This document shows positions 21,116 through 32,039 of a stretch of 64,000 nucleotides of DNA, in pieces. The stretch lies in assembly GCA_023634235.1 (NCBI GenBank), contig JAMKCF010000001.1, forward strand, positions 15,386,258 through 15,450,257, given 5' to 3'. The notes under the pieces were generated by a model, which had not been told where the DNA came from, did no database searches, and saw only the letters and a program-made list of their open reading frames with translations. Origin of the DNA: Pisaster brevispinus (Eukaryota; Echinodermata; Asteroidea; Forcipulatida; Asteriidae). Within the stretch, counting starts at the first letter, position 1. Each line of letters starts with the position of its first letter. Position numbers and translations under genes: made by a program.

Positions 21116-22901
21116 TTATCTTGGGTTGTTCAATAGGGCTCCAAACAACGAAATGACAGCCCAGTTCGCTAGTGCGAGTTGCCCTTGGACCAGGTGGTAG
21201 TACCGTTTTGCTTGATTAGTGTCCGACAGACCTAGTGAACCATCAGGCTTTGTCGATAGGAAAAAATCCTTTTGAGTCATAGCATCCTCAAAACGCATAT
21301 CTTTAAGCTTGTGAGGACACTTGACTTCAATGAGCATGTTTTCATCAACAATGCCATCCGGTGATGCACCAAGCACACCTGTTGGATGGAGCCAAAGTCC
21401 AGACTCTTGAACCATTGAGCCAGTCATCTTCTGGTATGCGTTAATGGCATCTTGTTCATGATGGATACCATACTGGATGGCCTTCAGACCTGAGAGATCA
21501 TACTCTCCCAAGACTGTCTTCAAGAGAGAGGCAGATGGCTGTCGGTTTGAGTTTTTGTTCTGTATTACTGGACCAAAATTACTTGCAGTAAGTCTTCCTT
21601 TACGAAACATTCCCCAAAGGGAATTGTCTTTTTGCCCGCGTGTTGCTTTCTCAACAGCAACTATCTCTGCATCCGATACCTCAACTTCTTTAAGGAAATA
21701 TCCCAGTTGATTGGAGGATGAAATGAAACTTTTGTCCCCAAGAATGCCATCAACCAGTTTTGCAGGTAGTGAAGATGCAGGTGGCTCTGGGGCAAGGAGC
21801 CATCTCATGCCGCAAACCACATTGTTCAACTTTAACTTTGCCCGAAAGAAGTAACAGTCCTCTTTCGTAGGTTCTCTAAGTACAGGAGTGTACGGCTTTG
21901 GTGGGAAAATATCTGATACCGTCCTCATTCTATCAGTTACAGGCTGCCTATTCCAAGAACAGAGATTATCTGTTGAGGAAACATTTCTCAATCCACGCAG
22001 CATCAACGCACCCATGTGGTGACACTTGTACTTTCCACGTGCGCACTCACACCTAGCATTCCTGATGGTGCCATCGTCATGCAAGTCTATCTTGAAATTA
22101 AAAAGAAATATAAAACAAATAATTATAATTTGTTTACAAAATTATTAAATACAACACTGGAAAGTTCTACATGTAGGTTGCATTCACTTTTAAAATAATT
22201 ATATATTTTTGAAATTTATTTACTTATTTAAGTCACAACAATTTCTAGTGATTTGAGACCATTAAAATGGATCTCAAAAACAGCTATTGCTCCGAGTAAA
22301 TAGACACATTTTACTACATGTAATAGTAGGCCTTGGGTCCATTTTCCTCCATGGTCGACTTTGACATAAATACGACCACGTCATAGGAGTTGCCGGCATG
22401 CACACGCGTTGCAAATGATGACCGGCCGTATGCTGCGCCGGCCAACTGGTGAAAGAGATTGTCTACATCGGATTCGGAAGACGTCGCCCCACAACAAACG
22501 TGGAAAGAGTTTACTTTTTTATTCCCTAAACGTTTCGGCTCAAACTGGAGCATTTTTGTTTTTCCAAACCAGAGCGAGGCAAGAAGCAACAAAATGTACC
22601 CACGTACGATCAACTAACAAACATTTTTTCTAAATACAAAATTCAATAAAACGAACATCGAAATACTTACTTGGTTGAACAAAACTTTAGAGATTATTAT
22701 TTTTTATTTTTTTTTTAAGGTACGTACCTCTACTTTGTAGTTCTTGTTTCGCTGAATAGCTTGAACACTTCCAAGGAATTGCCCTGTTGTATTGTCGAAA
22801 CGAAACACCAGATGATTTGATTTTAGGGCAATTTCGCCACAACGAATCGCTTTGGGATAATCAGCAAAAAAGACTACCATACCATAGTGCGTTGCAGCCA
22901 T
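21116..22901 (-). CDS. SWIM zinc finger-YqaJ nuclease gene, two exons, intact
   Basis: Exon 1 (22901-22728) starts MAATHYGMVVFFADYPKA and ends at a GTACGT donor. Exon 2 (22090-21116) starts after a TTTCAAG acceptor in phase and runs uninterrupted to TAA, giving a protein of about 380 residues. After the junction comes a SWIM-type zinc finger (CECARGKYKCHH). A YqaJ/lambda-exonuclease-like domain follows: GRLTASNFGPVI, IQYGIHHEQDAINAY, GASPDGIVDENMLIEVKCP with the D...ExK metal-binding pattern, and YYHLVQGQLA. The YqaJ family is Mg-dependent 5'-3' exonucleases of phages and mobile elements. The gene faces the THAP-DDE transposase tail to tail, consistent with an ISL2EU-like transposon in which the nuclease helps mobilisation; that role is inferred. 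It is the only unbroken TE gene in the window. Confidence 0.8.
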
Positions 22902-23342
22902 CTTTCTTGACCGCCGAACGATCGATCGCGTGTGTATGCGAGATCGAGTGGTCACTTTGGATCCCACAGTCGCGCACTGTGTGTGATCCGGTCGTTATGG
23001 AAACGCCCTAAGGTCACCTCGATTACGTCACCACTTCGCTTGCGAATAGGCACGTCGCTGCACAAAAGCCAGGGAGGAAAGGTGTTAATCCCATTGTTAG
23101 GAGATTATAGCCTGGCCATATCAGATTTTGGTAAGATTTATGCTCACTTTACCTGTAGCTGTAGTTAGCTAACAACATATATTAAATTTTGCATAGCATA
23201 ATCTTTTGACTTAACATTTTTGGTACCCATTGAATGCCAATATTGAGTAGCAAAGAAGATGTTTAACTATTCAGAAATAAATATTCACTCTTGAACCTGC
23301 CGGAGTGATTTCACGCACAACAGTGCTACCACACTCTAAAAA
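22902..23342. other. Upstream region of the YqaJ gene
   Basis: GC-richer than its surroundings around 22900-23060, with CGATCGATCG-type words just upstream of the YqaJ start (minus strand). It probably includes the promoter and the end of the element. No terminal inverted repeat was matched to the 17.5-18 kb side by eye. Confidence 0.4.
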
Positions 23343-23545
23343 ATTTCACCGTTAAATTACGGAAAAAATTCCGGCAGCAAAACTTCCAGAACTATTTTAA
23401 ATGTTCCATAAATTAACGGATCCTGAAATAACAGAAAAAAAAAACCAAAAACGTATTTTAACAAATTATCAAAACATTTCCCTATAAAAATTCCGTAATA
23501 AAAATAAAATTCTGGAAATTTTGCTGCCGGAATTTTCTTCAAAAA
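23343..23545. repeat. Inverted repeat, 25-bp arms
   Basis: The arm at 23367-23391 (AATTCCGGCAGCAAAACTTC...) is the reverse complement of 23510-23534 at 24 of 25 positions, spaced ~120 bp. Flanking words such as TTAAATTACGG and TAAATTAACGG recur on both sides, and a second related block follows to ~23715. Probably a small MITE. Confidence 0.65.
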
Positions 23546-25055
23546 TCCACGAAACCACCCATTTTTTTTCCCATAACCATTCTGTTAAACTTTGGATTAC
23601 AAAAAAAGTTATGTAAATTATGACGACAGGTTTTTTTTCTTCAAAATTCCGCATTTTTACGAAAACCACCAAAATGCTTTTCTGAAACCATTCCGTTAAA
23701 CAACGGAATGTAAACAAAAGCTGTGGACATTTTGTTGCTAACAAACAAGGGACAAAATCGAAAAGGTTGACACTAAAAATGCGGCTGGGTTGGAAACAGC
23801 AGATCTAAAAGCAATGTCGCTTCATGTACTGATTTTCAAGTAATACTAAGAATTTCTTTAACGTTTTATTCAATAAAATATAATCACAAATGTACAATTA
23901 ATTTACATATGATCAGACTAACGAGACCAGACCCAGCTGTGTATAGGAAGAGCTGTTTATTGGGAGAGCTGAGGCATGGGGACACCAGTTTCTTTTGGTC
24001 ACATTGTTTCGGAATGCCATGTTAAATCCAAAAACAGAACAACCCAACACGCAGTCTAGTCTGGTACCCTGTGTGTACACATGCGTTTGTTTGAACCGAC
24101 AACAGCTTCCAATCGCAAATTGTTGCAACCCTCAATACACAACTCCTATCACAGTGGGATTGTGTAGCTAATGGTGCAAAACTGGACCCTGGTTCACACA
24201 ACTAACATTTTAACATTAATAAAATATAATCACAAATGTAGTTAATTTACATGTTGAAATGTACATTTATTGACTGATTACCTTTAATGTCTCTAGTTTT
24301 CCTAAAACTATATAGAGGAGAGCTGTAGACCAATATGTTGTTTAAACACTTTGGGCATTGATGACCACTATCGCTTTGAAACACCCTTAACAGTTTCTAT
24401 ATTAAGTTTAACAGTTTAACTCGTCTCTTGAAAACTGCAAACATGATTTTGAATAGCTTGAACATGAAGCTTTAAACAAGCAGAAACTTCAAACTCAAAA
24501 TTAACTGTAAATTAACTGTTTGTGGAAACAAACACTATGTGTTCGGGTATCGTCGGAGTCAGTGTAATTGTGTTGATGTCAGAACATTTGAATCGATGAA
24601 AAAGATTGTTTGCAGCTTTTGAAATTTCACAGAAAGTAAATTGTAAATCTCTTACGTTAATACCCTAGTTTACCAAGAAATAAGTGCTAACGCCACTACT
24701 TAATGGATTGAGCTCTTACAAGCCACGTCTTTTTTAACCATATGCGATGTTTTTCATGTCAAACTTACTTGATAACATACTATTAGGGGCTTGTGAATTT
24801 AACTTTCGTTTGGACAGGAAGCCTGATCAAATGATGTAAATAACACTCAGTTAACTTATACACTGATAATACAAAATATAAACACAACAGACTTGTCTGA
24901 CGTTTTCCTGTCACAGCTCAAAACTGGCTTTATTGAACCCACAAGAGCATGTTTATGCTCATATTAATTAAATAGCAAAATGCGGGCAATTTGCCTAAAA
25001 CAATGCAATACCAAGAAACAGACCTGTTCACAATAACATGACAAACAGACGGCCC
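23546..25055. other. No gene seen
   Basis: AT-rich sequence without recognisable coding potential. A phrase around AAAATATAATCACAAATGTA occurs at about 23875 and again near 24222, a local duplication of low complexity. Confidence 0.5.
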
Positions 25056-25177
25056 CGGGCAACGAGCGGCCCACATAAAATCACGGGCAACGAGCGGCCC
25101 ACATAAAATCACGGGCAACGAGCGGCCCACATAAAGTCACGGGCAACGAGCGGCCCACGGGCAACGAGCGGCCCGGG
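25056..25177. repeat. 28-bp minisatellite, GC-rich
   Basis: Four to five copies of a 28-bp unit beginning CGGGCAACGAGCGGCCCACA are arranged head to tail. The last copies are shortened to CGGGCAACGAGCGGCCC. It lies downstream (in minus orientation) of the SGNH fragment and the tyrosine-recombinase retroelements and is more GC-rich than the surrounding DNA. Confidence 0.9.
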
Positions 25178-25443
25178 TTGATCAAACCCTTTCATTATCT
25201 ATACAGCCTTGCATGGGATTGAAATTTCCACCGGTTGAACCACCAGTCGGAATATTAGCCCCGTCTGAACCGACGGGTGCTAAAAGCATGCTTACAATTT
25301 CGGCTGTAGTCATTAAAACAATTATTGGTAAATATTACAAAATGAGGCAATGTGAGACCTAATCCCATACAAAAACAGGCCACACGCGCCACAAAACGCG
25401 ACCCATGGGAGAAGGGACGCACATGCCTTTGCAATTAGATTAT

Positions 25444-25923
25444 TTAACAGTAGCAAGAATTAATACAAGTATGAATATTGTTCCTAAATATATCCAACCC
25501 TTCGGGGGACGGATAAACCCCGTCAAAACGAAACAGATGAAAAAATGACCATTGGAATTGTGGGTGATGCAATATTGAAACCCCTGTTCGCCGGCTTACT
25601 GATCTGGCCCATTTTCTGATGGAACGCCTTTTCATTTCCAATTTAGATTGTGAAAGTGCCCCCAAATAGTAAGCACGAGGAAGGATGTCCGACCAAATCA
25701 GCCGAGCTCCTGGAAAATTAGCGCAACAGTGCTCCATAAAAATGCGCACGGCTTCGCGCACACAAAATGAATCCAGCGGGACCAGATCATTAGTGCCGAG
25801 ATGGACAATGATTAGCCCAGGAGGAGGACCTGAAGAGGATAGGTAGCTCAACAGGTTTGGCAAGTCACTGAGACGAGCCCCGCCACGACCATTCCAACGC
25901 ACACGGGGTTTGCATATTATGTC
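25444..25923 (-). pseudogene. SGNH/GDSL hydrolase domain, N-terminally truncated
   Basis: A 152-residue frame, open upstream to about 25923, resembles SGNH hydrolases. It has WNGRGGARLSDL, the Asn/Asp block IIVHLGTNDLVPLD, WSDILPRAYYLG, and a terminal FRFDGVYPSPEGLDIF that corresponds to the catalytic D-x-x-H block with the His changed to Tyr. The first block with the nucleophilic Ser (GDS) is absent. It lies directly downstream of the truncated DIRS-type recombinase. SGNH domains of this type travel with some tyrosine-recombinase retroelements (Ngaro, from memory), so this may be the 3' part of the Ngaro-like element split by the DIRS1-like insertion. With no Ser and no His it is unlikely to be an active esterase. 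Confidence 0.65.
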
Positions 25924-25934
25924 AAATTGAGCAT

Positions 25935-27811
25935 CTTATGTCAAATTGAAAATGGGATATAGTTTCTTACAATATTGCAGAACGATATCTACATCCCAAA
26001 TCTCTGAATATTTGGTCAGAGTAGGTCTTAACTGAAAAACACCTCGTAGGAATCTACAAATTAAAGGATGGCTACCCAAGTTAATGCCATGTTCCGTAAT
26101 AACTGTGGCAGATAAAGCTGAGCGTGCTGTATTAATAGCACTATAACTTAACCCAGAGTTATACAGTTCTGTTAGAAAGTCTGACTTTAACTACAGGTGG
26201 GCAAATTGGATTAATTTGTCTCTGACTACAGAACTGAAGCCATCACTTGAGGTATGAGGAATACTGCTTGTGGGTCCCTGAACGCCATGATGCCATGAGG
26301 ATGTCGGTTGCTTGCTCAGAAATATGTTGCATTTGGAAGGAATGCCGGATAATCGACATGCCACTAGTCGGATTGTGTTCCGTAGAGGGTGGAGTGTATG
26401 GCTGCTTGGTAGAACCAGCAAGTCTCGATGTTTTGGCAACATTAGTGGAGTGTCCACAAGCATGTGCATCGTCTTTGGAAACCATGACTGTGTTGTCCAA
26501 AGGGGAATTACTAAGACTCCCTCTGCTCCGTCCTGCTCGATTTTCTGCAGACATTTTGTAATCATGCTAAATGGGGGAAAGGCATAAAAATAATACGTTT
26601 TCCATGACAACGAAAAGGCATCTACAAAAGTAGCACCTGGGTCTGGCCTCCATGAAACATAGGTCTCTATTTGTTTATTTAATCGAGACGCAAATAAGTC
26701 AATTGTCATCACGCCCCAAAGGGATTGTATGCGATAAAAAATATCAGGCTTTAGCATCCACTCTGTCCTGTCATTAAACAGTCTAGACATTCTTCGCATG
26801 TTTAATTGGTAATTGGCATTAGCCATTAACCCAACTGAATCTGTTGCAGTACGCAACAGAGATTTCACATCCAGCTTATCAAGCTCCTTATTTTTGGAGG
26901 CTGTTATTACTTGATTTGACAATTGGAGCACAGCAACAACTGATTTTACAAGGGACGTCTGAATTTTTTGAAATTTTACGTCCTGTGACCGAGTGTTATC
27001 TCTCATGTTGTCCCATATTAATTTTATTCACTTTTGTGGGCACAACGTTCTCACAATTTTTTGGTCTGTTGTAGGACTTGAAAATGTCCTTCAGTTTGTC
27101 ATCTGACAGTTTTTCACGAGAAGAGTTAGCAATGGAAGCTAATTGGGGATGTACATCATCAGAGGTCTGCTCTTCCAACTGAAAATGTTGTGCAATACTT
27201 GCTAGAAAGTCAATTTGTTCGGAATTATCCGGTTGCTCAGCACTAGTACTTGGTATGTCAGTCTCCCCCAGCAATTTTGCGAGACTTGACTCATGGTCAT
27301 AGACCGGAAAGGAAGAGTTTGAACATTCCCCACCATCTACTTTTTGTCGCTTGTTTTTCGTTTTGCGATCGGAAACATTCTCTTCGGCAGAGTTTTCTTT
27401 GACAGTCATTATTAAATGTGTCATGTCTTGAAATGACTTAGTAATACTGGCCTGGACAGACTCCATGGCTCCTTTCATCATCTGGCCAACAGCCAGTAAT
27501 TCCGAAGAATTATTACAGGATATGGGCTCGGAATTATCCGTCTGCAGCCCAACCATATCAGAAAAGTCATACTCAATAGTATGTCCTTGTTTTCTCTTCA
27601 TGGGAAATTTTCCCATCTTACTGATCGTACTACCATTTTTTGTACGATATTCCCTGTCGGGGACAGGTTCTGGTACATCCAAAACTGCCTCGGAACACCC
27701 CGAGTCCCTGGGACTACACTTACCCGGGACATTCGGTGGGAAAAGGTCGTCAAAATCCTCCTCTCCGGTACTCAGGGTTAGTCCACATTGCAGTTCAGGA
27801 TGCCCCGCCAT
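25935..27811 (-). mobile_element. DIRS1-like retroelement: Gag, RNase H region, truncated recombinase
   Basis: Minus strand. The Gag-like frame 27811-26996 (MAGHPELQCG..., acidic, with a nuclear-signal-like KTKNKRQK) continues after a shift near 27000 as IWDNMRDNTRSQDVKF and LNMRRMSRLF. It then jumps directly into the RNase H/connection region typical of DIRS1: TIDLFASRLNKQIETYVSW, DPGATFVDAFSLSW, FYAFPPFSMITKCLQKI and VLVIPLWTTQSWFPK. The reverse-transcriptase core is missing, so an internal deletion joined Gag to RNase H. After 26190 another frame gives the N-terminal part of the tyrosine recombinase (SYSAINTARSALSATV, SHPLICRFLRGVFQLRPT), ending near 25935 before the catalytic domain. A near-perfect 19-bp duplication (TCAATTTGACATAAGATGC) marks the break. 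Confidence 0.75.
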
Positions 27812-27898
27812 GATAATGTACTATAATAATAATACGTGTATGCAGAGCCGTGAAATTTAACACGTCTGAACGTCACAAGGTTCAGCAGCACACTGAAC

Positions 27899-28825
27899 TC
27901 ACTGGTTACGCCGCTCCATCTCACGTTGTCTCGAGGTGAATATCAAGAACGAGGTAGAATCGGAACGCCAGCGGCCCGTATCCTTAATATCACTGTAAGG
28001 TACGCCTAGACCAAATGCTGTTGATGCCGCCCCAATGCGAAAGGAATGCGAACTAAATTGTGAATTACCGATTCCAGAAAAAGCCAAGGCTTTTTTTTAG
28101 TACAGCATTAAACTGAAAACGAGTTAGGGCACTTCCATCGAAATGACAGAAAAAAGAATCATGTGAAGCAGCAAAGTCTGAAAATGCCTTAACAGGGCAA
28201 AGAAACTAGTCATGTGATTGGACCTAGCAAATGACCTGAGGAGAACCGGTTTTACCCGGTTTTTTTTTTAACAAAAATGTATTATGACAGACGCCGAAGG
28301 CGTCCCGTTATCGCAAAACTGAACATCAGAAAACTGTAAGAGTGACTCCTGGAAACGGGTTTTTGAAACGGCAGTAAGTTCGCCAATGCGCATGAACCCC
28401 CCCCAAAAGGCGCCCAACATGACTGCCCGAAACAGCAAAACTTCAAAATGGTTCGTACAAATATGTGGGAGGGCGGTTAATATGCTAGTTAATACTGAAA
28501 TTGAAATAGGTAACCTGTTGTCCATGGATGGACGGTCCCTTCGGCAGCCTTCCAACAACTTTGGTACCAAAAAGTCAAAAGTTGGATCAGGCAAACCGTT
28601 AATCTTATAATGAAAACCAACCCCGGATACGTATGTGGCAATGGAACTGGGAGCCAACTGCTTTAGTGACAGCAAAGCAATAAACTCACGCACATCCTGC
28701 GCGGTTGCCATAAATTTGCAATCTAGCCGCAAGTTTTTTAAATTGGCAGAAAGCTCTCCACCCGGTCTGATAGGTTCTTTTAGTATTATGCGCAAAAGCG
28801 ACGGATAATAATCTTTGAAGCTCAC
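27899..28825 (-). pseudogene. Tyrosine recombinase of the Ngaro-like element
   Basis: The frame 28825-28268 encodes the N-terminal SAM-like domain (LSLKQLAPSSIATYVSGVGF) and the start of the catalytic domain with the first Arg in FMRIGELTAVSKTRF. After frame changes near 28270 and 28200, the frame 28087-27899 gives the HxxR box (SHSFRIGAAST) and GRWRSDSTS. The stretch that should hold the nucleophilic Tyr reads FLIFTSRQ, so the Tyr is lost or frame-shifted. This enzyme would integrate a circular DNA copy of the retroelement by recombination. It directly follows the RT/RNase H region (stop at 28829), the usual order gag-RT-RH-YR. Confidence 0.8.
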
Positions 28826-28828
28826 CTT

Positions 28829-30421
28829 CTAACACATGCGGAGGTGTTCCGGGATTTGTGTCATTGAAGGATCCGCCCTCGGGGCCAACATCCGAAAACG
28901 CTCGATCTGAAAGCGAGACAATGAATCGGCAATGTCATTTTCTACCCCGGGTTCGTGAACCGCTTTGAACAGTATATTGTGCATGAGGCAACGACACACG
29001 AAATTACGTACCATTTGCATAATCCTATCACAAGAAGACTACTGGCTATTGATAATGTGAACAACTGCACTATAGTCTTTGCGAAAAAGCACCTTACGGC
29101 TTGATAGCCAGTGACCCCAGCAATGCACAGCAACCACAAGTGGATAAAATTCGAGACATGCAATTGACGGGGGATTATCAATGAATGCCGAAGGCCACCG
29201 CCCTTGGAACCAGTGTCCCTCAAAGTAACCCCCGAAACCTATACTTGCGGCTGCATCAGTATAAAGCGAGATTGTGTTTTTGTGATCCCAATTTCGCTGG
29301 AGAAACGGCGAAATACCATTAAAGTGAGTGAGAAATTCCAACCAAGTTAACAAATCGAGCTTGGCTTGGGTTTGTGAACCCCTTTTGTAAAGCCAATCAG
29401 ACGCCTGGTAAAAGGCGCAATTGCCCGGCAAACAAAGTTAGGGATCCAATTATTGATTGGATTTGCCGCAGCGTTTCTTTCTTTTTACACAATGTGGTTT
29501 GAATCATATCAGACAAAGCCTGCACTTTGTCAGATGGTACACGAACCTGTTGTTCCACTGAATCAATTTCCAAGCCCGGAAAAAGTATGGATTTACTTGG
29601 AATTGTGGTCTTCTCCAACGCAATTGGCACCCCTAATGAGTTACATACGCCTTTCTATGTATCTAATAATGCACCACAACGTGGCGCCGATGCTCCCACA
29701 AACAAGAAATCATCCAAATAATGAGCACCTAACTCTGATTGGCTTACATGACGCACCTTATATTCGAGAAATGTGCTGAAAGTTTCAAAAAGAGAACAGG
29801 ATATGGAACATCCCATTGGTAAACATTTGTCATAAAAGTATTTACCATTGAACCGAAAACCCAAAAGCTCGTAGTCTGTAGGGGACACCGGTAGTAACCG
29901 GAAAGCCGATTTAATATCAGATTTGGCCATCCAAGCCCCGTGACCTGCCCCCATTAACATGTCCACTGCTTGATCGAATGACGTGTAATGCACGGTGCAT
30001 TGACGTTTATCAATGAAATCGTTAATTGATTCACCTGCTGGAAAGTGTTGAATCAGTCTGAAAAAATTCGCTTCATGTTTGGGAACTAAACCAATGGGTG
30101 AACACTGTAAATTCGGTAATGGGGGAGGTCAAATGGGCCTGCAATCCTACCAAGACTAATTTCTTTATACAATTTCTCCTCTACTAGAAGTGGCTGCTGG
30201 GCAGCGGATAAAAGGTAATCGGATTCACGTCCCACCCGTGGCCCGGTAAAACCAGTTTTGAATCCCTGGGTAAAACCACACAGGAGGTCAGCAGCCTCCC
30301 TATTTGGGTAGTGGCATAACCAACTGCGCAGAACACCTAAATTAATTGGTGTTGGGGGCACGAAAATTCCCCTGTATGGTTCTGGCAGCCCCTTTTTGTT
30401 CGCCGCTACCCCTACCAGCAC
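28829..30421 (-). pseudogene. Reverse transcriptase-RNase H of the Ngaro-like element
   Basis: Read on the minus strand in at least five pieces (30421-30086, 29993-29655, 29630-29397, 29431-29039, 29020-28829). Domains in order: an N-terminal RT region (TPINLGVLRSWLCHYPNRE); RT with SDIKSAFRLLPV, FRFNGKYFYDKCLPMG and the catalytic box HYLDDFLFVGA; a connection; RNase H with LYTDAAASIGFGGYF, SIACLEFYPLVVAV and the terminal NDIADSLSRFQ. The sequence of the RT palm, YLDDFL and the following recombinase point to a Ngaro/DIRS-type tyrosine-recombinase retrotransposon rather than an LTR element. Frameshifts make it non-functional as it stands. Confidence 0.8.
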
Positions 30422-31404
30422 GGAAACCTGCCAGGTGTGTGATCGGCCCGGTTTGCAAACTATGAGTACCCGAAGGCTCGGACGTGAAATTCCTTAGGCC
30501 ATTCCGTACTGTCCTAGCGTTACTGTTACTATTAGTACTGTTCAATCTATTGTTGTTGACCCTGCTCACATTACATGTTGTAATCCCATGACCCTCTCTA
30601 TTACAACGTTTACAACTATGGGGAAAACAGCAACGCTGCCAGAGACAACCTTTGTCCGGTCCGTGCGTTCCCATTGTTGTTCGTACTAGCATACCCCGGC
30701 ACCAGAGCCGACGCAGCAGCCACTGTCACCCACAGTTCTACGTCTAACTGAGACCATGAACGTGCCGGGTTAGCCTCTTGACGAAGGCGGAATTGCTCGT
30801 CATAAGACCGCCAGCCAAAACTTGTGAATTGCAAGGACGCGGTTTTGACTGTCTCTGCATACTTCAATAATTCTGCACTGAGGCCTGGACGGCGTTTGGT
30901 GTAAATGGACGTGAATGCATGGAAGGCACTCGTCCATCTGTCTATTGAATCAATTTTCTTTCTTTGAGCGGAAGCTGGTTTAACTACCACTTGATTGCCC
31001 TCAACCGCTAAAGTCATGGTGGAGCTAGTGGTGTCTTGCGTCAAGGCAAAAACAGCATTGTCCCGGACTAAAGCGGCAAAGTCTACATACTGCCCAGCCC
31101 AGATCTTTTCTTTTAATGACATGGGCACATGCATTCCCAAAGAGCAGTGGATTGGTGGAATGGGAAGTGGTCTACTATTTCCAATGATTGAACCTTCACC
31201 AGAACTATTGGCGTTAGAACCAAGTACATTGATAGCATTGGGAACCTGTCTAGCATAATTAGTACCACTACTCGGCCTATTAAAACTCTGAACACCCGAG
31301 CCAATAAGTGGCTCTGAACCATTATGGCCACCGCTTTGTACCGGTTGCCCGGTGGTTCTGACAGGAACAGGTTGGATACTGTCAGACTCACCCATTTGAT
31401 ATGA

Positions 31405-31573
31405 TGGTCATGTTGAAGGCCCAGCGTCCATGACGTCCGCCACGTTGACCTGCGATCCTGTCGCACGATGATGGGCCGCAGCTCGATCCAGCCCGGCCGA
31501 TGGTCTTGTTGGAGGCCCGGCGTCCATGGCGTCCGCCACGTTGGCCTGCCAACCTGTCGCACGGTGGGCCACA
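31405..31573. repeat. ~94-bp tandem duplication in the Gag N-terminus
   Basis: The block GATGGTCATGTTGAAGGCCC (31403 on) recurs as GATGGTCTTGTTGGAGGCCC (31498 on). Both are followed by CGTCCATGRCGTCCGCCACG and CCTGTCGCACG. Encoded on the minus strand, it gives two copies of a NVADxMDAGP peptide. Confidence 0.85.
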
Positions 31574-31654
31574 TTCACGTTGTCAACCAGCCTGGCGACC
31601 GGAGCGTCTCGACGCCGAGCAGGCCGACGACACTGACCTCTGCCGGTGCTGCCA

Positions 31655-31783
31655 CGACGACCCCGACGACCCCGACGACCCCGACGACCCCGACGACCCC
31701 GACGACCCCGACGACCCCGACGACCCCGACGACCCCGACGACCCCGACGACCCCGACGACCCCGACGACCCCGACGACCCCGA
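31655..31783. repeat. 9-bp minisatellite (CCCCGACGA)n, about 14 copies
   Basis: Uninterrupted head-to-tail 9-mers. On the minus strand they encode Arg-Arg-Gly repeats in the Gag-like frame; on the plus strand they encode Asp-Asp-Pro and Pro-Thr-Thr repeats in frames that are only shadows. Confidence 0.95.
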
Positions 31784-31933
31784 CCAGCTCCCACTACAGG
31801 TGCCACTCCTCTTGGACCCGTCCCTGGTTGCGACGGCATGATCGCCACGAAACTCCAACGACGCCAGCGGATCGAAGAAGCGTCAGGTAGGGCGGACGGG
31901 TGCAGTTCGACAAAACTATTTTGTATAATTTAG

Positions 31934-32039
31934 TAGACTACGCAACCAGTAATCAAGCTTAATCATTAGCAAGAAAAGATAAGTGTGTGAACTGTAGCTT
32001 AGGCTAAAACCGAAATTAACTGTGTAATCAAAATTAGCT
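31934..32039. other. Short spacer between the Ngaro-like element and the LINE
   Basis: Upstream edge of the Ngaro-like element on the minus strand; no feature recognised. Confidence 0.4.

Larger units (their letters stand above)
30425..31848 (-). pseudogene. Gag-like protein of the Ngaro-like element with RG-repeat N-terminus
   Basis: Two frames lie in register: 31848-31408 (MAIMPSQPGTGPRG, then ~13 copies of RRG, then two similar MDAGP-containing repeats) and 31395-30616, separated by a single TGA at 31408-31410. The second part (MGESDSIQPVPV ... SIDRWTSAFHAFTSIYTKRR, WSQLDVELWVTVAAASAL) is the Gag-like core. A frame change near 30690 leads to a zinc-knuckle region (CCFPHSCKRCNREGHGITTC). 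This corresponds to the first ORF of tyrosine-recombinase retroelements, which binds the RNA. The RG tract comes from a 9-bp minisatellite in the DNA; whether it was in the original gene or expanded later is unclear. Confidence 0.7.

Noticed and set aside
22314..22613. Minus-strand 99-residue frame inside the YqaJ intron
   Set aside because: The two YqaJ exons join in phase without it, and it shows no recognisable motif; treated as chance.
31468..31933. Plus-strand frames rich in Pro-Thr-Thr, Asp-Asp-Pro and Arg-Arg-Pro repeats
   Set aside because: They are translations of the 9-bp minisatellite on the strand opposite the Gag-like ORF; no family resemblance outside the repeat.
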